From assembly GCA_014379275.1 (NCBI GenBank), contig JACMMA010000049.1:1-21801 (forward strand): a DNA stretch of 21,801 nt, in the 5' to 3' direction. The notes under the pieces were generated by a model. That model ran no database searches. It saw nothing but the letters and a program-made list of their open reading frames with translations, and was not told the origin of the DNA. Below are positions 7,987-14,088 of this stretch, piece after piece. Origin of the DNA: Armatimonadota bacterium. GTDB taxonomy: Bacteria > Armatimonadota > Armatimonadia > Armatimonadales > Armatimonadaceae. Each line of letters starts with the position of its first letter. Position 1 is the first letter of the stretch. Both the position numbers and the translations under genes were made by a program.

Positions 7987-8008
7987 ACTCTCTTGCCTTT
8001 TTCCTGTA

Positions 8009-8073
8009 TTTCTTTTTGTCCTCCCGGACGGGGCCAACCTTACGTTGGCCCCGTCCGGGAGGACAAAAAGAAA
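8009..8073. repeat. Perfect 30-bp-arm inverted repeat, copy 1 of a dispersed hairpin element
   Basis: Arms 8009-8038 and 8044-8073 are perfectly complementary around the 5-nt loop CTTAC. The outer part of each arm is a T/A run (TTTCTTTTTG at the left, its complement at the right); the inner part is very G+C rich (CCCGGACGGGGCCAAC). On either strand the T run precedes the stem and an A run follows, so it is not a standard intrinsic terminator. It lies 7 nt after the radical SAM stop and 44 nt before the acyltransferase ATG. A 22-bp core (8027-8048) recurs at 21687-21708. It resembles a REP- or MITE-like element. Confidence 0.9.
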
Positions 8074-8080
8074 AGAAACA

Positions 8081-9127
8081 CTACAAAAGAGTCTGTAACT
8101 CGCGCCAGACGCGGCGGTTTAAGTCTAGTTTGCCGCACTGGTCACACCCCGAAACGAAACCGCCGTCACGAAGTTTGCCGCGTAGCCTCTCGTACGCCAC
8201 GCTTTGCCAGAGTGCCGCGAACCGCGCATCGTGCAGACTCCCGACGCGCAGCTCTGGGTTTGAATTGCAGCAAAAGCGCACGTCGCCGTTCGCGCCGATA
8301 CGCCCGTAGTAATGCCCCGCGTGACACCCCGTCTCGGTCACCGTCTCGCCCGCCAGCGTCTCCCCACGCAACTCCGCGTCGAACACCTCCCAGTTTGCGG
8401 AAACATTCAGCCCCCCTGCACAGGCTTGCAAGCGAGGTAGATCGGCGAGAAGTCGGGCGCGGATCGGGGGCGACAAGTCGAGCGAGGCGGTGTCTGGCGT
8501 CACCGAAACACGTTTCCACTGCACCGATGCGCCAAGGTCCCCGGCGATTCGTACCGCTTCTTCCAGGACATGAGCATTGATCGCGCAGACGACGAATACC
8601 AGTTTGAGCGCGGCGCCACCCGCGCGGATCGCATGAAGGGTTTTCAGGAGCACATCAAAATCGTCGGGCGAGCGGTTGGGGTGGAACGCGGCATACGACT
8701 CGGGATCGCCGGACGAGAAGTTAGCCAGGACCGTATCTATTCCGAGGGATACTAGGCGGTCTCTGTCACGGGCGAGTGTGAGGTTCGAAATCATCGTGAC
8801 TTTCAACCCGTGTGCTTTGGCATCACTCACGATGTCGTAGAACTCCGGATGGGCGAGGGGATCGCCCCCCCCGGTAAAGATGACCCGTTCGGTCTGTAAC
8901 GAGCGCGCATCGCTAAAAACACCTCTGAGCAACTCACGATCCAATCGCTGACGTCGCCACCCGACCTGTGGTAACTCTTTGCGTAGTGAAGAGTAGGACC
9001 AGCACGTGACGCAGTTCAGGTTGCACGCATTCGTGAGAGCGATTCCGATACTTTGCGGGCCGACGACGGGCGGCGAGCCATCGCGGCACGCGGTCCGTCG
9101 CGCCGTGCTTACTTCACGCGGACCCAT
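8081..9127 (-). CDS. Radical SAM protein with SPASM-like C-terminal cluster region
   Basis: The 348-residue protein has the radical SAM cluster motif C35-x3-C39-x2-C42 in TNACNLNCVTCW, a glycine-rich SAM site FTGGGDPL (about 84-91) and strand/loop blocks typical of the partial TIM barrel. The C-terminal part carries further cysteines: C268 (TGCHAGHYYG), C286-C287 (VRFCCNSNPELRVGSL) and C328/C331 (SGCDQCG), the pattern of a SPASM-type auxiliary iron-sulfur cluster. Such proteins modify peptides, sugars or cofactors; no precursor peptide is visible nearby, so the substrate is unknown. A run of eight G (C8 at 8865-8872 on the plus strand) encodes the SAM-site glycines. The ATG overlaps the end of the lipoprotein gene by 19 nt, consistent with translational coupling. 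It is the fourth gene of a tight operon and ends 7 nt before the large hairpin. Confidence 0.88.
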   Translation of the reverse strand: MGPREVSTARRTACRDGSPPVVGPQSIGIALTNACNLNCVTCWSYSSLRKELPQVGWRRQRLDRELLRGVFSDARSLQTERVIFTGGGDPLAHPEFYDIVSDAKAHGLKVTMISNLTLARDRDRLVSLGIDTVLANFSSGDPESYAAFHPNRSPDDFDVLLKTLHAIRAGGAALKLVFVVCAINAHVLEEAVRIAGDLGASVQWKRVSVTPDTASLDLSPPIRARLLADLPRLQACAGGLNVSANWEVFDAELRGETLAGETVTETGCHAGHYYGRIGANGDVRFCCNSNPELRVGSLHDARFAALWQSVAYERLRGKLRDGGFVSGCDQCGKLDLNRRVWRELQTLL

Positions 9128-9705
9128 TTGGTTTCGTCCGATTTGAGCCGGTATTCCGCGCTATAGTTGTCGTCGTCCGATGGCGAGACGCGGCGTTTGA
9201 TCGAACCATCCGCTTTGAAATCCCACTTTTCGTCCCACTTCTTGTCGCTGTCCAGATCCACTTTGACACGGTTCCACGCACTGCTACCGGAATCGGCACG
9301 AAACTCGGCCTTGAAACCGTTCCCCACCGATAGCCAGCGAGTGCTGTCCCCCGAGGACTTTCCATTCGAGAGCGGTTCCTTTTGCAACCCAATGATTTCC
9401 GAGTCACGGCTACTGAGCGAGGCGGTCGCGCCCTCCGGTACCGTTTGCACCCGTTTATTATCTTCGGGGTTCGTAGTCGACTTTCGCGGCGTTTTTGCCG
9501 TGGCAGAAGCATTCGGCTGTCGCACTGGTGGGTAATCAGGCATCGGCGGATTGTATGGCGTGGCGTTGCCGAGTGGACGCGGCTCATCGGCAGTCCGGGT
9601 ATTTTGCGTGGCGTTACGGCATCCAATAAATGCGCTCACTCCGGCAAGAGCGGCAAGGGAAGATATCCCGACGTTCCGAAGAAGCATAAAGGTTTTATAT
9701 TTCAT
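9109..9705 (-). CDS. Putative lipoprotein with acidic repeat-like C terminus
   Basis: The 198-residue product starts with a basic, then hydrophobic stretch ending in VSAFIGC, a plausible lipobox with C29 as the lipidated residue (phenylalanine at -3 is unusual). Residues 30-100 are rich in proline, threonine, serine and asparagine, like a surface linker. The C-terminal part has WNRVKVDLDSDKKWDEKWDF (about 144-163) followed by DGSIKRR, a D-x-D-x-D-like acidic loop reminiscent of calcium-binding motifs seen in secreted proteins. I recognise no named family. On the minus strand GGAG lies about 8 nt before the ATG (ggagataaatctATG), a good ribosome binding site. It sits 42 nt after the glycosyltransferase gene and overlaps the radical SAM gene, so it belongs to that operon; it could be the radical SAM enzyme's partner or simply an envelope component. 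Confidence 0.72.
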   Translation of the reverse strand: MKYKTFMLLRNVGISSLAALAGVSAFIGCRNATQNTRTADEPRPLGNATPYNPPMPDYPPVRQPNASATAKTPRKSTTNPEDNKRVQTVPEGATASLSSRDSEIIGLQKEPLSNGKSSGDSTRWLSVGNGFKAEFRADSGSSAWNRVKVDLDSDKKWDEKWDFKADGSIKRRVSPSDDDNYSAEYRLKSDETKWVRVK

Positions 9706-9747
9706 AGATTTATCTCCACGGTTTGCAATGTAGCCCGGTCGAATACG

Positions 9748-11139
9748 TCATAGCCCGACGATACGCTGCCGAAGTTCGGCAATCGTCTCTCGCGGGGACT
9801 TCCCTTTCTGGTTAGACGCTTCGCATGCCGCGCGGGTTGCACGAAGCGCGTCAAGGGGGGCGTCATCGCTATCCGTATCGTCGATAAGTAACTGTGCGGA
9901 TAGAATGCCCAATGCCCGCATAAAATCGACTTCTTTCCAGCCGTCTGGGACATGCCCTCCGTCTTCCACGAACGTATCGCGCAGGTCTGACGCGCGCTCC
10001 AATGATTCCCGATCCACCAACAACGCCATCGACTCTTCGGCAGCGAGCGAGGCATGGTTCACCGGAACCAGCGACCCGGCGCTACCCGACGCCGATGCTC
10101 GCTTCGCCGGTTCGAGCAGTTCGGACAGTGCGGCGGCAATGGCATCAACGGAATTGGTTTGGGGCAACACGCCTGCGCCGCGCTCCACACAAAGCGACAC
10201 GCGCGCACCCTGATCGTCGTGCGAACGTGGTTGCGGGAGAAAGACACAGGGAACTCCTGCGTGAAGCAGTTCTGCGACCGTGTTGTAACCGCCTGCCGTC
10301 ACCGCGGCGTCGAAAGCACGAAAGCAGCTTGCCATTAAAGGCCGGCGGGTCCAGGTGACGTTCGGGGCGTGCCATTCCCGCCCGAGATAGAGTGCCCCGG
10401 CTCCGAACACGAGATGGGCTTCCCAGAAATAGGTAGCGAGACCGGTCAGCATTCTGTATTGTGCTTCCGCTTCCTTATCACCGCCGCCGCCGACGGAAAC
10501 ATAAACGGCATCGCCTGTTTCCGGTAAACCCAGCGCCTCACGCGCGTCGGTCCGGGCCAGCATTTCCGAGCGCGAGCGGATCAAGATCGTCCCCGTCGGC
10601 ACGACCCGGTGTTCGATCTCCGAGGGTACGGGAGAGTTGTTTCCCGTCTCGCCCGATTCGCCTGGTTTCAGTATCAGATCATAGGCGCGCAAAGCCGACT
10701 GGAACAACGGACTCTTCGCCTGCCCCGGACGAACGGCGCGGTACACGAACACATTCTTTTGCCCGAAGTCGAGAACGTCTAGCAGTTCCTCGAAAACGCC
10801 CGCCGGGAAGGTATCCACTAAAAACAGATCCGGCGTGAACAACCCGACCGCGTTCCATATCCACTGTTTGGCGAGTTTGCGGTACCGTCCTGCTTCGAAT
10901 CCGGCACTGGTTGCGACGGCGCGCGACGGTATCTTGAACGCCGGAAAGTCATGGAGTGTCGCAATAGAATCGCCCTCACTCGTCGTTAGAAACGCGATCT
11001 CGACCGGCAGATCGAGTAGCCAGGCCAGGCGGCGCAACTCACGGGCGATACTCACCAGCCGGGTAATATGACCCAACCCCAAGCCGTTCACGGCGTAGCA
11101 AAGAACACGAAGCGGCGCGGATTTTCGGTGCAGACGCAT
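9748..11139 (-). CDS. MurG-like GT-B glycosyltransferase
   Basis: The 463-residue protein has the GT-B layout. The N-terminal acceptor domain begins RVLCYAVNGLGLGHITRL (G21-L-G-H24), the glycine-rich loop of MurG-like and related enzymes. The C-terminal donor domain contains YVSVGGGGDKEAEA (about 213-226) and the nucleotide-sugar signature TAGGYNTVAELLHAGVPCVF (281-300) followed by LPQPRSHDDQGAR. Activated UDP-sugars are the likely donor. About 100 residues beyond the usual fold (to 463) are acidic and unassigned. It is not MurG itself: no mur genes are near and the N-terminal blocks differ. The ATG follows the coiled-coil gene's stop by 3 nt (TAACTCATG), so the two genes are co-translated. 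The acceptor is unknown; glycolipid or surface glycan is a guess from the neighbours. Confidence 0.82.
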   Translation of the reverse strand: MRLHRKSAPLRVLCYAVNGLGLGHITRLVSIARELRRLAWLLDLPVEIAFLTTSEGDSIATLHDFPAFKIPSRAVATSAGFEAGRYRKLAKQWIWNAVGLFTPDLFLVDTFPAGVFEELLDVLDFGQKNVFVYRAVRPGQAKSPLFQSALRAYDLILKPGESGETGNNSPVPSEIEHRVVPTGTILIRSRSEMLARTDAREALGLPETGDAVYVSVGGGGDKEAEAQYRMLTGLATYFWEAHLVFGAGALYLGREWHAPNVTWTRRPLMASCFRAFDAAVTAGGYNTVAELLHAGVPCVFLPQPRSHDDQGARVSLCVERGAGVLPQTNSVDAIAAALSELLEPAKRASASGSAGSLVPVNHASLAAEESMALLVDRESLERASDLRDTFVEDGGHVPDGWKEVDFMRALGILSAQLLIDDTDSDDAPLDALRATRAACEASNQKGKSPRETIAELRQRIVGL

Positions 11140-11142
11140 GAG

Positions 11143-12450
11143 TTATGACGGATCATTCCCGAAGGAACCGCCCCCGAAATTGTCGGACTCGAACGCATCC
11201 GTTGGCGAGGAATCCGATCGGCTATCATTGCCACGGTCGTATCGATAATCGGGGTTGTGATCGTGCCATTCGCGCACTTCGGGGATGAAGTTCCCATCCA
11301 ACCGTCCGTCGGTCATCAAGTCCCACCAGAGGAAATCCTGCAAGCCGCTGGCGCGGTTATAATCGTTGAAAACATAAACCGTGTCCGAGGCGCGGCGATA
11401 CCTTCCGTAAAGCGGTTCATAGCGTGCGGTGCGATGATCGCCAAATCGCTTGCCCCATTGCTCGCCGCTGAAACGTTTATTCCGGTAGCGATGGCGATCT
11501 CCCGCGTATCGGTTCCGCTCGCTGAACAGTTTTTCGGAGCGTTCGGCAATCGCGACCGATTCACGCTCGACCTGGGATCGTAAGCCATCGAGGTATTCGG
11601 TTTGCGCGGACATTCCCCCGATCTCGTTCAAGCGGCTTCTCAGGGCGTCCGGATTGGGAAGCGAATCGACAAGGGGGGATTTGCCGTCCTCCAAAATTGC
11701 CGCTATCCGTTCTCCCATTTCGCGGTACGTTTCCCTGGGCAAATCGTTCTCCTCACGGATTATCCGCTCACGCTCTTCCTCCAACAGGGCGATGGCGTGT
11801 TTCTGTTCTTGAAGCTCATTCCAGTCGCGTCCCAGAACCTGCACCTGTTCGGCGCGATCTTTATAGGCGACTAGAAGTTCCTCGAAAGAGGCAAAGCCAA
11901 GCGTCTCTGTCGCGGCGTCAGCGCACCGCCAGTCATTCAGAAACTGAGGATTCATAAATCGCCACCACCCGCGATGTTCGTACAACTCCGTCCCGTAGCC
12001 ACGCGCGATAATTTCCGCCAGTCTCTCCTGAGCCTGGAGTTTTTGCCACTCCAGATGGGCATGTTTATAAAGGGGCTCTAACTCGTTCCGCTTCGTTTCC
12101 AGACGGAGTTGATGTAACTCGCGGTTCGCATATGACTCGGACGCCTCGATCTCGTTCTTACGAAGAGCATTTCGCGTGAGACGCTGCATCAGATGAATTT
12201 GGAGTGTTTTGAGTTCGTGTAAGCCGAGTCGGGCGACGAGTGTGTCCAGTGCATCGGAGTCGGACAGGTCCGGTAAAACCGCTGCCGCGAGTGCCGCGAA
12301 CGATTCAGACTGCTTGCGGCGCAAATCGGATTGGCGCGTTTGTGTTTCCCTGGCAAGCGTCTCGAACCGCTCCCGGTGGGTGTTGTAGCGATTGACTTGC
12401 TCGTCCGCCGCTTGCAAAAAATCGTCTACGTCGTAACTCTTGCCCCACAC
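11143..12450 (-). CDS. Hypothetical coiled-coil protein with GGGSFG tail
   Basis: The 435-residue product has no family I recognise. It is highly charged, with coiled-coil-like helices at about 15-55, 78-150 and 195-310 (for example LEEERERIIREENDLPRETY). Between helices lies an aromatic patch RGWWRFMNPQFLNDW (160-174). The C-terminal 100 residues are rich in arginine, tyrosine and tryptophan (FGDHRTARYEPLYGRYRRAS, FLWWDLMTDGRLDGNFIPEV) and end in DNFGGGSFGNDPS, a glycine/serine tail like those of TPM-domain proteins, though no TPM domain is visible. There is no signal peptide or transmembrane helix. The start is a GTG at 12450 with GGGAGG about 10 nt upstream. It is the first gene of the operon with the glycosyltransferase, so it may be a scaffold for that enzyme (inference). 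Confidence 0.75.
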   Translation of the reverse strand: MWGKSYDVDDFLQAADEQVNRYNTHRERFETLARETQTRQSDLRRKQSESFAALAAAVLPDLSDSDALDTLVARLGLHELKTLQIHLMQRLTRNALRKNEIEASESYANRELHQLRLETKRNELEPLYKHAHLEWQKLQAQERLAEIIARGYGTELYEHRGWWRFMNPQFLNDWRCADAATETLGFASFEELLVAYKDRAEQVQVLGRDWNELQEQKHAIALLEEERERIIREENDLPRETYREMGERIAAILEDGKSPLVDSLPNPDALRSRLNEIGGMSAQTEYLDGLRSQVERESVAIAERSEKLFSERNRYAGDRHRYRNKRFSGEQWGKRFGDHRTARYEPLYGRYRRASDTVYVFNDYNRASGLQDFLWWDLMTDGRLDGNFIPEVREWHDHNPDYRYDRGNDSRSDSSPTDAFESDNFGGGSFGNDPS

Positions 12451-12520
12451 TCTGCGTCACCCTCCCTTGCTAAGTAGGTTCGTGAAAACGGATAAATGTT
12501 CCTTTCCACGCCGTGCCAGC

Positions 12521-12559
12521 AAAAAAATAGCCTGACCCAGAATATTTCCGGGTCAGGCT
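12521..12559 (-). terminator. Rho-independent terminator for the tyrosine phosphatase transcript
   Basis: Read on the minus strand, AGCCTGACCC (12550-12559) pairs perfectly with GGGTCAGGCT (12529-12538) across an 11-nt loop and is followed by ATTTTTTT. This is a canonical intrinsic terminator facing out of the phosphatase gene, whose stop is about 180 nt upstream, and it insulates the coiled-coil operon from it. The stem sequence also resembles REP-type hairpins, so it may have been recruited from such an element. Confidence 0.75.
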
Positions 12560-12740
12560 CCATCATCCACGTATGGACAATGAAAAGGAGGACATGCGCT
12601 GGTTTAATTTACGATTCTTCCTGAAGTGAAGTTCCTACTTGGAAAAAAAAGTTGAAAAAAATATCGTCATAGCCATTGACAAGAAGGAGGAAAGTTGTTC
12701 TCAGTAGTACTCACAGAACCCGGAACTAACTCTGATCCGT
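12560..12740. other. AT-rich spacer with two plus-strand Shine-Dalgarno-like sites
   Basis: Between the terminator and the phosphatase stop lies A-rich DNA. On the plus strand AAAGGAGG (12584-12591) precedes an 11-codon frame (12594-12629, MRWFNLRFFLK), spaced only 2 nt from its ATG. AAGGAGG (about 12684-12690) precedes a TTG that opens a frame running antisense into the phosphatase gene (12695-12880). Neither frame looks like a known protein; they could be remnants of a lost gene. Confidence 0.25.
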
Positions 12741-13229
12741 TCATCGTATGCCATGTTCCACGCGGATCGCAGACAGCAAACCGTCGCACCCGGCGTCTAC
12801 CAGTCGATACACACCCTCAAACCCGCCGCTGTAATACGGGTCGGGGACTTCGGTCACACCGATATGCGGCGCGAAACTGAGCAGCGGCACGATTTTGCCG
12901 CGTACAGGACCTAACCCTTGAACGTCCGAGCGGTTCATCTCGTCCATAGTTACAATATAGTCGTACGTATTCAGGTCATTGACGGTGATCTGTCGTGCCT
13001 TCTGACCCGCGTAAGAGATCGCGTACTTATCCAGAAGGGTACGTGTCCCGTGATGCGGTGGCTCACCAGAATGCCAGCTACCCGTTCCGGCGCTGTCAAT
13101 CTCTACTCGCCCCTCCAAGCCTGCCGCTTTGACTTTGGCACGAAACACGGCTTCCGCCATCGGCGAGCGACAGATATTTCCCAGACAGACGAAGAGAACC
13201 CGTACCGATTGATTTCCAGTATTCGACAT
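12741..13229 (-). CDS. Low-molecular-weight protein tyrosine phosphatase family protein
   Basis: The 162-residue protein has the phosphatase loop VCLGNICRSPMAEA with nucleophile C15 and R21 (C-x5-R), the family pattern DSAGTGSWHSGEPPH, and the general acid D130 in VPDPYYSG. Length and motif order are those of bacterial low-molecular-weight tyrosine phosphatases, cytoplasmic enzymes that often act on tyrosine kinases of capsule or exopolysaccharide export; no such kinase is present here. The ATG at 13229 follows a TACAAT hexamer by only 6 nt and has no Shine-Dalgarno, so the mRNA is probably leaderless. It is a single-gene unit, ended by the terminator at 12521-12559, and lies head-to-head with decayed DNA and then ppk. 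Confidence 0.94.
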   Translation of the reverse strand: MSNTGNQSVRVLFVCLGNICRSPMAEAVFRAKVKAAGLEGRVEIDSAGTGSWHSGEPPHHGTRTLLDKYAISYAGQKARQITVNDLNTYDYIVTMDEMNRSDVQGLGPVRGKIVPLLSFAPHIGVTEVPDPYYSGGFEGVYRLVDAGCDGLLSAIRVEHGIR

Positions 13230-13235
13230 GTGGTC

Positions 13236-13241
13236 ATTGTA
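13236..13241 (-). promoter_or_regulatory. Candidate -10 element (TACAAT) of the phosphatase gene
   Basis: On the minus strand TACAAT ends 6 nt before the ATG at 13229. With a transcription start about 7 nt after the -10, the mRNA would begin at or immediately next to the A of the ATG. No good -35 or ribosome binding site is seen. The same arrangement occurs before the PepT-like gene. Confidence 0.5.
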
Positions 13242-13334
13242 CCGAAGTTATGGGGGGCGGGGACGTGTAGGGACAACTCAACTTATCTGTGGCAAATGAC
13301 TTCAAAACACGAGATCATTCAGAGATAACAAGGC

Positions 13335-13541
13335 GTGGGAGTGATGGATTGTCTGAAGGTTCACGTCTCATGCGATTATCGATCTTTTTCAGTCCTGCGG
13401 GAATGTTCAATTGAGTCAGTATCTGATACGCAGCAGTTACTCTTCAGATCCGCGGATAAGATTTATTTGCCAGTATCACAATGCCTCTTTTCTTGGTGGG
13501 AACAAAGGCTACGTAATCTGAAAAACCGACAGCAGTTTTAA
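13335..13541 (+). CDS. Possible small protein of unknown function (weak)
   Basis: A 68-codon frame opens with GTG (an internal ATG follows at 13344) and encodes a cysteine- and tryptophan-containing sequence ending WWEQRLRNLKNRQQF. The DNA is visibly richer in A+T than the flanking genes, and there is no clear ribosome binding site. It could be a foreign small gene, the tail of a decayed gene, or chance. No family is recognised. Confidence 0.18.
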   Translation: MGVMDCLKVHVSCDYRSFSVLRECSIESVSDTQQLLFRSADKIYLPVSQCLFSWWEQRLRNLKNRQQF

Positions 13542-13602
13542 CCGGTCTGTGGTTTCTCCGAACATAGTTTGGCAATCTTTTCGATTCAAGGCTGACCTGG
13601 AT

Positions 13603-13639
13603 CTATGAGGTCATAGTCTACCCCAAACGATCTTTGGGG
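13603..13639. repeat. Two small adjacent dyads
   Basis: CTATGA/TCATAG (13603-13616, 2-nt centre) is followed directly by CCCCAAA/TTTGGGG around a 5-nt loop (13621-13639). Neither is followed by a T run. They sit at the edge of the serine-hydrolase remnant and could be binding sites or relics of an insertion. Confidence 0.3.
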
Positions 13640-13948
13640 CGAGGGAGTCATTCAAACTTTTCGGAGTGGCGGTTTTAATCGATTTCTGCGGACCTTCTTC
13701 AGTCCCTCTGGGCTGGGTTGGGGGGCTGTTTCGCTCTCCACATGACATAGCCTACGTCTCAAGAGGGGCATCATGACGGCTGGGAAAACTATTCCGTTTG
13801 TTTCCTCGATGAGAAGACCGCGATTGTCATCGTGTCGAAGAGTTCCGACGGGGACGATATCTTCATGGAATTGCCGGGTACGCTGATTAATTGCAAGCAC
13901 ACGCCGTGGAGGTGGGAAAACTACAAGCCCTGTATCGACGCGAAGTGA
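13617..13948 (+). pseudogene. Frameshifted C-terminal remnant of a serine hydrolase (beta-lactamase family)
   Basis: Only the tail of a class-C-beta-lactamase-like serine hydrolase remains, split over three frames. Frame one contains SGLGWG (from 13707), the family's GLGWG block. After a run of six G (13720-13725) the next frame gives LFRSPHDIAYVSRG. A second +1 shift near 13765 leads to GHHDGWENYSVCFLDEKTAI and onward through the SKSSDGDDIF and TPWRWENYKP blocks to the TGA at 13946-13948. This matches the order I remember for the ends of intact homologues (GLGWG, GHDDGW, SNSSNGE, TPWEWEGY). The N-terminal catalytic half with its SxxK motif is missing. The upstream limit (from a stop at 13614) is uncertain; the section from 13707 is well supported. 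Confidence 0.65.
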
Positions 13949-13983
13949 TTCGAATCGGGAACAGTGCTGATTTCGCACGTTAA

Positions 13984-14029
13984 ATCGCTCCGGTGGCGGA
14001 ACACTTTAGTGTTCCGCCGCCGGAGCGAT
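13984..14029. repeat. Long hairpin (22-bp arms, one mismatch) upstream of ppk
   Basis: Arms 13984-14005 and 14008-14029 are complementary except for one T/G position (13994 with 14019). The core reads GGCGGAACACT and its complement. No T run follows on either strand, so it is not a typical intrinsic terminator. It lies about 40 nt before the ppk -10 and just after the serine-hydrolase remnant. It could be a REP-like element or a regulatory cruciform. Confidence 0.8.
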
Positions 14030-14066
14030 CCGCTACCCGTCCACACCGTATGCTTCCGGGGGCGTC

Positions 14067-14075
14067 TGATATAAT
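14067..14075 (+). promoter_or_regulatory. Extended -10 promoter of ppk1
   Basis: TGATATAAT is a perfect TATAAT preceded by the TGn extension. It ends 13 nt before the ATG at 14089, predicting an untranslated leader of about 7 nt or less. The -35 region has no good match, as expected for extended -10 promoters. Confidence 0.65.
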
Positions 14076-14088
14076 CGGCGAGTAAATT

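Noticed and set aside
8009..8073. Intrinsic (bidirectional) terminator
   Set aside because: The T runs precede the stem and A runs follow it on both strands, and these runs are part of the stem itself; no T run follows the hairpin in either direction.
12521..12559. Flank of a REP-associated tyrosine transposase or insertion sequence
   Set aside because: The GAGCCTGACCC-type stem is reminiscent, but no transposase or second terminal repeat is present, and the minus-strand T run makes terminator the better call.
13652..13978. 108-codon minus-strand gene
   Set aside because: The protein-like signal in this stretch is on the plus strand (serine-hydrolase remnant); the minus frame is its shadow.
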